A DNA stretch of 26,168 nt from Candidatus Fermentibacterota bacterium. Its GTDB lineage: Bacteria; Fermentibacterota; Fermentibacteria; Fermentibacterales; Fermentibacteraceae. The position numbers were made by a program, and so were the translations under genes. Positions within the stretch are counted from its first letter, which is position 1, and the number at the start of each line of letters is the position of its first letter. A model generated the notes under the pieces. It saw only the letters and a list, made by a program, of their open reading frames with translations. It ran no database searches and was not told the origin of the DNA. Of this stretch, positions 15,615 to 22,311 are shown piece after piece. Where the stretch lies: positions 1 to 26,168 of the forward strand of contig JAAYTY010000145.1 in the NCBI GenBank assembly GCA_012523605.1. The letters are read 5' to 3'.

Positions 15615-16431
15615 CCAGAGATGCGCCCTCCATCACCACGACGAAAGATCTGGGCCAGAGCTTGCCCGTGACGACGAAGGCTCCGCGCGCCGGATCCCAG
15701 GCTATGCCGTTCATCACGTCGGCCTCTCCCGCCTCGGCGGGGGTGAGGAGTCCGGAGCCGTCGTAGAGCACGCGCACGGCGCCGTCGAGAGTGTCTATCG
15801 CCGCGACGAGGCTTGTCGTCCACAGATTCGCGTAGATCAGCCCGTCATGGTGTTCGAGCTCGTTGAGCAGTCTTACGGGGTGGCAGTCGAGAGTCACGGG
15901 AAGTCTCTTGGTTATCGAGAAGTCCTGTGGGTCGCGCCAGAACAGGGTGTCGCCGCCGTTGCTCATGATGAGCGAGGAGCCAGTGCTCGCGAGCCCCCAG
16001 CCCTGGCCGGAGTATTCCATCGCCCCTGCGTATTCCAGCCCCGGAGTGCGGTACATGAGAACCACACCCTCCAGCCATGTGATTGCGTAAAGAGTGTCCC
16101 CTATGAAGGCTATACCCTCTGCGAAAACCGTATCAGGTAGCGGGACACTATTGACAACTTCGCTCGTAACCGGATCTCTGGCCTCGATGTACGAAATGCC
16201 ATATCTGCCTGAACTCTCGTATATAAGGCCATCATGGAAAGCCAAGCCCTGCGTAAAGCAGGAGGGATCGTGCTCCATGGTGTCCACCGGCTCCAGGAGT
16301 ATCGCTGCGCCAGAGTTAGATGTTGTATCCGTCAACGATGTCCCGGATGACTCCGGCCCATCCTGCGAGGAGCCTGCACATCCGCTGAAGAGCGCCAGAA
16401 GGGCCGCGGAACACAGGAGCGGCCGCTGCAC
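15607..16431 (-). CDS. glutaminyl-peptide cyclotransferase, lipoprotein-like
   Basis: A 274-residue protein of the plant/bacterial glutamine cyclotransferase family, which turns N-terminal glutamine of peptides into pyroglutamate. Motifs follow the family order: CFTQGLAFHDGLIYESSG, FAEGIAFIGDTLYAITW, GQGWGLASTG, LNELEHHDGLIYANLW and NGIAWD, ending with TGKLWP. It should form a five-bladed propeller. The N-terminus is a signal peptide ending LFSGC, so it is probably a lipoprotein, followed by a Ser/Thr-rich linker of about 25 residues. The start is a GTG at 16431 with AGGA about 8 bp upstream. It lies 9 bp after the M48 protease gene in the same operon. Its 5' third (about 16040-16320) is more AT-rich than its surroundings. 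Confidence 0.88.
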   Translation of the reverse strand: MQRPLLCSAALLALFSGCAGSSQDGPESSGTSLTDTTSNSGAAILLEPVDTMEHDPSCFTQGLAFHDGLIYESSGRYGISYIEARDPVTSEVVNSVPLPDTVFAEGIAFIGDTLYAITWLEGVVLMYRTPGLEYAGAMEYSGQGWGLASTGSSLIMSNGGDTLFWRDPQDFSITKRLPVTLDCHPVRLLNELEHHDGLIYANLWTTSLVAAIDTLDGAVRVLYDGSGLLTPAEAGEADVMNGIAWDPARGAFVVTGKLWPRSFVVVMEGASLDE

Positions 16432-16440
16432 AGCCGTGTC

Positions 16441-17427
16441 CTACCTCGAACCGGAACCCCGTTCCTCTTCCTGGTCTCCGCCTCCTGACGAGCCGCTCCG
16501 GCTCGATCCCGAGGCGCTTCCAGAGGATCCGCGGCCTCCGCTTCCGGCGGAACCGGAGGAGGGCGAAGTCGAGTCCATGACGGCGAGCGCGGCTTCGAAC
16601 CTGGCCTTCCTCGTCTCGTACCCAGGCGTCTGGCCTCCGACGACACCCTGGAGATCGGCGATCCTGTCCTCCGGCGAGGGATGGGTCTGCCAGAAGCCGG
16701 GGCCGGAGCGGGTGGTCACCTGCGCCATCCTCTGGAGAACCCTCTCCAGACCAGCGGGATCGTAGCCGGCAGCGGCGGCGATGATCACGGCCAGGCTGTC
16801 GGCAGAGCGCTCCGACTCCCTGGAGTAGCCCCTCGTGATGAGCGATTCCGTAACGTCGGTTACGAGATCGCCGTAGTTCTCGGCCGCCTCGGCGATCTCT
16901 TCCGAGCCCAGCCTCTCCGCAGTTGCCATTCCGGCCGTCGAGAAGGCCTGCACCCAGCGCGACTTCTGCACCGAACCGATGCCGTGGTGCAGTGCGGCGT
17001 GCGCAACCTCGTGGGCCAGTACGCAGGCGAGCTCGTCCTCGTCGTGAACCAGCGCGAGGAGGCCCTTCGTGATGAAGATGGTTCCGCCGGGACAGGCCAT
17101 GGCGTTGATCTGACTGCTTGAGAGAAGCTGAAAATGCCAGCCGCCGTATGTGCACGGTGTCGGCGAGCAGGCGGCCACCCAGCATCCCACCGAGTTCAGG
17201 TACCTGGTGAACTCGGCGCTCCCGGCCGGAGCGAAGCTCAGGAGCACGTTGGCCGCGACAGCTCGTCCTATGTAGTACTCCTCGCTGTCGGAGACGCCCC
17301 TTCCCGCAGTGGCGAAGGCATCGGCCACGTCGAGCGCAGTCTGCACGTCGTCGCTCTGGACGATGTCGGTGATGTCTCCCAGACCGAAGCCCGTGAGGGC
17401 CGCTACAAGAACGGCGGCGTGCATCAT
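16441..17427 (-). CDS. exported M48-family zinc metalloprotease
   Basis: A 328-residue protein. The first 17 residues look like a short signal peptide. The zinc motif HEVAH is at residues 139-143 (LACVLAHEVAHAALHHG), and the third ligand is Glu206 in YSRESERSADSLAV, the classic M48 layout with a following Asp. The protein has one domain, similar to BepA/YfgC or LoiP-type M48 proteases of the envelope, and lacks the TPR tail of BepA. The last about 50 residues are low-complexity Ser/Gly/Arg (SGSAGSGGRGSSGSASGSSR), of unknown use. It begins in an ATGA overlap with the SH3-domain gene before it, so the two are translated together and may act together on envelope or peptidoglycan-linked proteins (inference). 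Confidence 0.87.
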   Translation of the reverse strand: MMHAAVLVAALTGFGLGDITDIVQSDDVQTALDVADAFATAGRGVSDSEEYYIGRAVAANVLLSFAPAGSAEFTRYLNSVGCWVAACSPTPCTYGGWHFQLLSSSQINAMACPGGTIFITKGLLALVHDEDELACVLAHEVAHAALHHGIGSVQKSRWVQAFSTAGMATAERLGSEEIAEAAENYGDLVTDVTESLITRGYSRESERSADSLAVIIAAAAGYDPAGLERVLQRMAQVTTRSGPGFWQTHPSPEDRIADLQGVVGGQTPGYETRKARFEAALAVMDSTSPSSGSAGSGGRGSSGSASGSSRSGSSGGGDQEEERGSGSR

Positions 17428-17939
17428 CTCGACCTTCCCCCTTCCCGGTTCTGCTCCTGTTCCTGGTTCTCAAGAGGAGCCTCGACGAGGCCTCCGGCGA
17501 TCAGAAAGGCCTCCAGTTCCTCGGGTGTGACTCCGTTCTTCTCGATTTCGTCCACCCTGTCGAAGTCGAGCTGGGGATTCTGGCTGCCGTACTCGGCCTC
17601 TATGTCGGAGTTGAAGCCCCTGCCCGCAAGGGTCACCTCGTCCTGTGACACGGAGCCAGAACCGGAAGCCACCGTGCCGGATCCCGCGGACGCGGTGGTA
17701 AGTGCCGAGGAGTGCACCCAGCCGGTCTGGCCCGATGCAGTCTCGACGCGGTACCATCCGGATCCGGCTTCCAGGATTTCCAGCACCTGGCCCAGTGCCA
17801 GATCCGCGATCGGCTGGGCATAGAAGGCGGGCGAGGGGAAGAGGTGCTGGCTCAGCACCTTCACCGTGGCTTCGTCTCCGGGAGCGTATTCACCGGCGAT
17901 TCCGGACAGGGCCGCGAAAAGCAGAAACAGAATCATCAT
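17424..17939 (-). CDS. exported bacterial SH3-domain protein
   Basis: About 171 residues. The start is the ATG at 17939, because GGAGGAAGGG lies just before it and the protein then opens with a signal peptide (MMILFLLFAALSGIAG). A longer frame to 17972 lacks these features. Residues about 20-80 form a bacterial SH3-type barrel (YAQPIADLALGQVLEIL, GSGWYRVETASGQTGWVHSS), the kind that binds cell-wall or protein ligands. A Ser/Gly linker and an acidic, helical tail follow. It is the second gene after the CHASE2 cyclase, 39 bp downstream, and overlaps the M48 gene by 4 bp. Confidence 0.8.
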   Translation of the reverse strand: MMILFLLFAALSGIAGEYAPGDEATVKVLSQHLFPSPAFYAQPIADLALGQVLEILEAGSGWYRVETASGQTGWVHSSALTTASAGSGTVASGSGSVSQDEVTLAGRGFNSDIEAEYGSQNPQLDFDRVDEIEKNGVTPEELEAFLIAGGLVEAPLENQEQEQNREGGRSR

Positions 17940-17978
17940 CGTACACCCTTCCTCCGCTCGGTCATGGTTCACCGTCTG

Positions 17979-20090
17979 TCATTTCGAAGTCATGTCGAAA
18001 ACACCGTCCCATCCCTCGGGCAGTCCGGCTTCGGCCAGAATCCGGCATCTCGCCGCCATCTTCACCGAGGGCGGATCGGGTGCCAGGGCGTCGAATGCCT
18101 TCGCCGCCTCCGGGAGACGACCGTCACGATAGGCAGACAGCGCTTCGGCATAGGCTCGGTGGCGTGCGAGAATCTCTTCGGGCGCGTCTCCTTCGAATCC
18201 GCACAGCTCGAATATGTCAACGGGGGTTTTCTGTCCCACAACTCTTATCGAGTCCAGCTCCCTGAAAACGAAACCGGACCCGGCCGCCTCCTTCGTGGCG
18301 CGTGAGACCATGATCGAAGTGCCGTAGAACTTGTTGACGCCCTCGAGGCGCGACGCAAGGTTCACCGCGCTGCCCATCATCGTATAGTCGAACCTGCGTG
18401 ACGAGCCCATGTTCCCCACGACCATGAGCCCCGTGTTCAGACCGGTTCGCGGGTTGAGCAGGGGCAGGCCCTCCTTCTCGAGTTCGGCATTGAGTTCCGC
18501 GAGCGCCCTGCGCATCTCCAGCACGGCCCTGCAGGCGCGGACCGCGGAATCCTCCTGCGGGAATGGCGCTCCCCAGAAGGCGACCACGGCATCGCCTATG
18601 TACTTGTCGAGGGTGGCGCCGGAGGCCATCAGCAGATCGGTCATCAGGGTCAGATACCGGTTGAGGAGATGCACCAGATCCTTCGGCGAGAGCTTCTCGG
18701 AGAAACTCGTGAAGCCCGCCAGATCGGAGAAGTGCGCCGTCATGACCATCTCCTCGCCACCGAGGCGCAGTTTCTCGGGATGTCTCGCGAGCTGCCTCAC
18801 CAGCTCCGGTGACAGGTACTGCGAGAAGGCGAGCGTGATCTGCTTCCTCTGCCTGTTAGCATGGCTGTACGAAACCGCGCTTCCTCCCAGGATGGACAGC
18901 ACGCCCGCGGAGAGGGGTGCGAGGGTTTCGATCCAGACGTTCATTTCGAACAGGAGAAAGGCCAGAGCGGCGTAGGCGCCGAGCACCAGCAGGCCCAGCA
19001 GCACCTGGATGATGACGGATCTCTTCACGAGAAGGGCCGATGCGCACAAGAGCGACACGGCCAGTGTCGCCGCCAGCACGGCGGCGCTCCCCGGGCGTTC
19101 TATGGCTACGCCGGAGAGGAGGTTGTCGACGGCGGTGGCGTTGATCTCCATGCCCGGGCACCTGCCGGAGTAGGGGGTGGGCTTCAGGTCGTAGAGCCCG
19201 GGCGCGGTGTAACCGATTATCACGACAGCGTCACGAAACAGCCCCGGGTCGACGACGGGAGCGCCGCCCGCGGCCTCGGCCTGAAGGGATTCGAGCAGGT
19301 CGGCTATCGGCACGGTGGTGATCGTGCCGGTCGGCCCGCGGAACCGCGGCCTCATCCTGTACCGCCCGTCGAGGGGTATCTCGGTGTCCCCGAAAACCAG
19401 CCTGCCGGGCTCCAGCGTTACCGCCGGCCTGCCGGCAGCAAGCCATGCCGCCGCGAATGCCAGAGACGGAACAGGCCCTTCCGGGGTGTCGGTGAACAGC
19501 GTAACACTGCGGTAGACTCCGTCCGGGTCGGGGGATGCAGTGACATTGCCGAGCGCCGCCACAGCGGGCAGGAGCGAGTCGAGGGGAGGTTCGCAGCTCC
19601 AGGCCGAGTCGAGCCCCGAGAGGTCTCCCCGGATGTCCATGACGGCGTTCCGGGGAACAGGAGTGACGAAGCCCTCCGGAGCTGAAAGAGGCATGGCGAG
19701 CACGGCGCCGCCGAACGCGGCCATGCTGTCCCGGAACGAGAAATCGTCCCATGCCCCGTACTGGGATGGATCGGCGAAGATGATGTCGAAGGCGATGACG
19801 TCGGCTTCCCATCTGCGAAGGAGGCCGATGCAGTCGGCGTAGATCTGGCGCGGCCAGGGCCAGCTCACGTAGTCGAGTCTGTCGAGGGACGTGCCGTCAA
19901 CTGCTACTATTACCACCTTTCCTGCCGCCGGAGTGGGCTGCAGAACGAACCTGAGGTCGAGTGTGCGGTTCTCGATGGTCTGGAGGAATCCCAGCCTCGT
20001 GACGGCGAAGATCACGACTGCGGTCGAGAAGGCCAGGCTCGTGATCCTGAGCCACAGGGGCCACTTCCTCGAGCCCTCGACTATCGTCAT
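17979..20090 (-). CDS. CHASE2-domain class III adenylate cyclase
   Basis: About 703 residues. I start at the ATG at 20090, 5 bp after GGAGG; a GTG at 20096 overlaps that site. Layout: a transmembrane helix near residues 12-32, an extracytoplasmic CHASE2 sensor (about 40-330, with VIVAVDGTSLDRL, ADVIAFDIIF and GMEINATAVDNLL), three transmembrane helices (about 335-420), then a cytoplasmic cyclase domain. The cyclase has the first metal Asp in FSDLAGFTSFSE, the substrate Lys and second metal Asp in DKYIGDAVVAFWG, and the transition-state Asn/Arg in SAVNLASRLEG. The usual adenine-contact Asp is replaced by Ser, a feature of class IIIb cyclases. It should make cAMP in response to an outside signal. 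A short TPR-like tail follows. Its promoter is at 20120-20147. Confidence 0.9.
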   Translation of the reverse strand: MTIVEGSRKWPLWLRITSLAFSTAVVIFAVTRLGFLQTIENRTLDLRFVLQPTPAAGKVVIVAVDGTSLDRLDYVSWPWPRQIYADCIGLLRRWEADVIAFDIIFADPSQYGAWDDFSFRDSMAAFGGAVLAMPLSAPEGFVTPVPRNAVMDIRGDLSGLDSAWSCEPPLDSLLPAVAALGNVTASPDPDGVYRSVTLFTDTPEGPVPSLAFAAAWLAAGRPAVTLEPGRLVFGDTEIPLDGRYRMRPRFRGPTGTITTVPIADLLESLQAEAAGGAPVVDPGLFRDAVVIIGYTAPGLYDLKPTPYSGRCPGMEINATAVDNLLSGVAIERPGSAAVLAATLAVSLLCASALLVKRSVIIQVLLGLLVLGAYAALAFLLFEMNVWIETLAPLSAGVLSILGGSAVSYSHANRQRKQITLAFSQYLSPELVRQLARHPEKLRLGGEEMVMTAHFSDLAGFTSFSEKLSPKDLVHLLNRYLTLMTDLLMASGATLDKYIGDAVVAFWGAPFPQEDSAVRACRAVLEMRRALAELNAELEKEGLPLLNPRTGLNTGLMVVGNMGSSRRFDYTMMGSAVNLASRLEGVNKFYGTSIMVSRATKEAAGSGFVFRELDSIRVVGQKTPVDIFELCGFEGDAPEEILARHRAYAEALSAYRDGRLPEAAKAFDALAPDPPSVKMAARCRILAEAGLPEGWDGVFDMTSK

Positions 20091-20119
20091 GGGCACCTCC
20101 GTTTGGTGGAACGGGTTTC

Positions 20120-20147
20120 ATTATGAAGCGCCGGCGCGGCAAGTCAA
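20120..20147 (-). promoter_or_regulatory. sigma70 promoter of the CHASE2 cyclase operon
   Basis: Reading the minus strand, TTGACT (20147-20142) and CATAAT (20125-20120) are separated by 16 bp. The expected start of transcription, near 20113, gives a leader of about 23 bases before the ATG at 20090. This is the best promoter match in the window. Confidence 0.65.
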
Positions 20148-20179
20148 CACCGCGACTCCTTCGGCCGCCGTCTTCCTGG

Positions 20180-20185
20180 TAGTAT
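20180..20185 (+). promoter_or_regulatory. possible -10 element for the PH-like gene
   Basis: TAGTAT lies about 20 bp before the ATG at 20206, inside the 9-mer GTAGTATTC that also occurs before the GGDEF-ATPase gene (7544-7552). No good -35 was found 16-18 bp upstream, so the call is weak. Confidence 0.3.
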
Positions 20186-20205
20186 TCCGCTGAAGGGAGG
20201 GCGGC

Positions 20206-20847
20206 ATGAGGAAGCTCGACAGGGAGGCTCTGAGGCAGAGGCTTTCCCGGAAGCTGGAGGCAGGCGAGGAACTCCTGGCCTGGGGCTGGGCCGTATCGGG
20301 ATTCAGGAATGTCCTGATAGGCGCATCGAGATGCAGGCTCTTGCTCGATCACTCGAAGCTGAACCTGGAAACCGACAGGCTCGAGATGATCGAGTTCTCG
20401 AGGCTCGAGGCGATCAATGCCGGGAGGGGGGACTCGTCCATCCCGGGCTGGGCGAAGATCAACCTCCAGAACGCCATCATGGATTCCGTCACGACCCACC
20501 TCGTCATCAAGCTGTCGGGAGAGGAGCCGCGGCACTATCTCTTCAGGCCCATGCCTTCTGTGGGTGACAACTGCAGGGCGGGGCTGGAGATAGCAAGGGT
20601 GATAGCCGAAGCATGCCCCGGGCTTCCAACCGAGATCGATCTGAAGGCCTGGAGGAGGGAATCGGGGAAAGGCTCAGCCTGGCTGCGCTGGGGCTTGTGC
20701 GGAGCAGTCCTGCTCGCTGCCGTTCTGGGGCTCGGGGCGGGGCATCCCGTCGCCGCTGTCGCCGGCGCCGCGGCGGGATTCGCCACCGGGGCTGTATTCG
20801 CCGCCGGCTGGAACGCGATCACAGTCAGCGTCCGGGGCAGGGGATGA
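20206..20847 (+). CDS. hypothetical PH-like domain protein with C-terminal membrane helices
   Basis: A 213-residue protein of unknown function. Start ATG 20206 follows GGGAGG (20195-20200). The first 135 residues have the rhythm of bacterial PH-like domains: EELLAWGWAV, then VLIGASRCRLLLD, a strand around EMIEFSRLEAI, and TTHLVIKLSGEEPRHYLF, followed by a helix. The C-terminal 45 residues hold two hydrophobic segments rich in Ala, Gly and Val (LCGAVLLAAVLGLGAG and AAGFATGAVFAAGW), so it is probably membrane-bound with the PH-like part in the cytoplasm. It is divergent from the CHASE2 cyclase and 132 bp before the HD-GYP gene. I infer the fold only from pattern; no catalytic residues are apparent. 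Confidence 0.6.
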   Translation: MRKLDREALRQRLSRKLEAGEELLAWGWAVSGFRNVLIGASRCRLLLDHSKLNLETDRLEMIEFSRLEAINAGRGDSSIPGWAKINLQNAIMDSVTTHLVIKLSGEEPRHYLFRPMPSVGDNCRAGLEIARVIAEACPGLPTEIDLKAWRRESGKGSAWLRWGLCGAVLLAAVLGLGAGHPVAAVAGAAAGFATGAVFAAGWNAITVSVRGRG

Positions 20848-20870
20848 GGGGCTCCCTTGAAGGATCTGCG

Positions 20871-20899
20871 TTGACCCAAGTGGATGACTTCCCTATGGT
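20871..20899 (+). promoter_or_regulatory. sigma70 promoter for the GAF/HD-GYP gene
   Basis: TTGACC (20871-20876) and TATGGT (20894-20899) are 17 bp apart. They lie in the 132-bp gap before the HD-GYP gene, giving a leader of about 75 bases. Confidence 0.5.
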
Positions 20900-20979
20900 T
20901 GCAAGTATCAGGAAGCCTGCGTGACGGCTCACCCGGCAGGGCAGGTCGTTCTCCCGGTTCTCACCGAACGGAGATGTGG

Positions 20980-22125
20980 ATGACTCCCGATCAGGCGCCT
21001 GCCGGCGCGAACGGAACTCTGTCCGACGAGCAGAGGCTCAGGGCTCTTCTCCGCATCCTCAGGGCGATCAACCAGGCTCGCGACCTCAGATCGCTTCTAT
21101 GGCTGCTCGCCCGGGAGACCAGCCAGTCGCTCGGGGCCGAGCGCTCGACCGTGTTCCTGTTCGATCCAGACCGGCGTGAGCTGTGGTCCTTCGTCGCCGA
21201 GGGCCTCTCGGAGCAGATATGGTTCGATGTCGGCCACGGTCTGGCCGGACATGTCTTCCGCACTGCGAAGACTCTGATCGTGAACGACGTCGCGGACGAC
21301 GACCGCTTCAACCCGGAGATAGACCGGAAGACCGGTTTCGTCACCCGCAGCGCACTCACGGTTCCCATCATCAATTCCCGCGGAGTGACGATCGGGGTGT
21401 TCCAGGCCGTGAACAAGGCGGGCGGGGCTTTCGATACCTCCGACGCCGAGTTCCTGGAGGCCGTGGCGGGGGAGGCCGCCATTACTATCGAGAACGTCCA
21501 GCTATACGACGGAAGGCGCAGGATGTTCGAGAGCCTGATCGCCGCTCTAGCCGACTCGATCGAGGCCCGCGATCCGCTGACGGCGGGGCACAGCAGGAAC
21601 GTGATGCGCTACGTTTCGGGAATGGCCGACATGATGAGGCTGGACAGCGATGACCGCAGGGCGGTCGAGTGCGCCGCCCTCCTGCACGATTACGGCAAGA
21701 TCGGCGTCCCGGACGACATCCTCCGCAAGCCGGGCGCGCTCACCGAGGCCGAGAGCGCACTCATGCGCAGTCATGTGGACCAGACGACCAGGATCCTTTC
21801 AGGAATCGAGTTCGAGGAAGGCCTTCGCGACGTGCCCCTGTTCGCCGCTCAGCATCACGAGAGGCTCGACGGCTCGGGCTATCCCGGTGGCATCTCCGGC
21901 GAGGCGATCTCGCTCGGAGGAAGGATGATAGCCGTGGCCGACGTGTTCGAGGCGCTGACGGCGCTCCGCCACTATCGGAAGCCGATGCTTCCCGAAGCCG
22001 CGTTCGCCGCGATAGCCCGCGAGTCGGGGAGCGCCTTCGACCCCATGGTGGTGAATGCCCTCGGCCGCCACCTGGCGAGCGAGGGCGTGCTGTCCGAGGA
22101 GTTCGTGGAGGAAGCGCTGAAGTGA
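20980..22125 (+). CDS. GAF - HD-GYP protein (probable c-di-GMP phosphodiesterase)
   Basis: A 381-residue soluble protein. I use the ATG at 20980, 6 bp after CGGAG (20969-20973); an ATG at 20974 is too close to that site. Residues about 25-175 form a GAF sensor domain (VGHGLAGHVFRTAKTLIVND, LTVPIINSRGVTIGVFQ), which may bind a small ligand. Residues about 185-360 form an HD-GYP domain with HD and GK in HDYGKIGVPD (H236, D237, K240) and HHERLDGSGYPGG (292-304, GYP at 300-302). The main metal-site and GYP residues are present, so it should break down c-di-GMP to pGpG or GMP. It could balance the GGDEF protein of this window (inference). It has its own promoter. Confidence 0.9.
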   Translation: MTPDQAPAGANGTLSDEQRLRALLRILRAINQARDLRSLLWLLARETSQSLGAERSTVFLFDPDRRELWSFVAEGLSEQIWFDVGHGLAGHVFRTAKTLIVNDVADDDRFNPEIDRKTGFVTRSALTVPIINSRGVTIGVFQAVNKAGGAFDTSDAEFLEAVAGEAAITIENVQLYDGRRRMFESLIAALADSIEARDPLTAGHSRNVMRYVSGMADMMRLDSDDRRAVECAALLHDYGKIGVPDDILRKPGALTEAESALMRSHVDQTTRILSGIEFEEGLRDVPLFAAQHHERLDGSGYPGGISGEAISLGGRMIAVADVFEALTALRHYRKPMLPEAAFAAIARESGSAFDPMVVNALGRHLASEGVLSEEFVEEALK

Positions 22126-22205
22126 CAGTAATCGGCAGGCGTCGGCCTCGAGGACGTTCGAACTCACGGCCTCCATGGTTCCCATTGTGCCGGTGTCCGT
22201 CCAAG

Positions 22206-22232
22206 CGTCATCCCCGCTCGGGCGGGAATCCG
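22206..22232. repeat. REP/dRS3-like palindromic element
   Basis: CCCGC (22213-22217) and GCGGG (22222-22226) form a stem around TCGG, flanked by CGTCAT on the left and AATCCG on the right. The layout 'GTCATtCCCGC...GCGGGaATCC' matches small palindromic repeats scattered in many bacterial genomes, such as dRS3-like elements. Only one copy is in the window, so the genome-wide repeat status is inferred. Confidence 0.45.
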
Positions 22233-22247
22233 TTTCATGAAGTGGTC

Positions 22248-22268
22248 TCCCGGAGAGTCCTTCCGGGA
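22248..22268. terminator. hairpin between convergent genes, possible bidirectional terminator
   Basis: TCCCGGA (22248-22254) pairs perfectly with TCCGGGA (22262-22268) around a 7-base loop. It lies between the ends of the HD-GYP gene and the MFS gene. There is no T-tract on either side, so it may instead mark transcript ends for factor-dependent termination. Confidence 0.4.
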
Positions 22269-22285
22269 TGGTCGCCGGCGAAGCT

Positions 22286-22311
22286 GTCAGTCCGGGTTCT
22301 TCCCGACTGAC
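22286..22311. repeat. inverted repeat spanning the MFS gene's stop codon
   Basis: GTCAGTCCGGG (22286-22296) and CCCGACTGAC (22302-22311) pair over 10 bp with a single bulged C and a 5-base loop. The stop codon of the minus-strand transporter lies in this stem. It may protect the transcript's 3' end or help end transcription. Confidence 0.45.
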
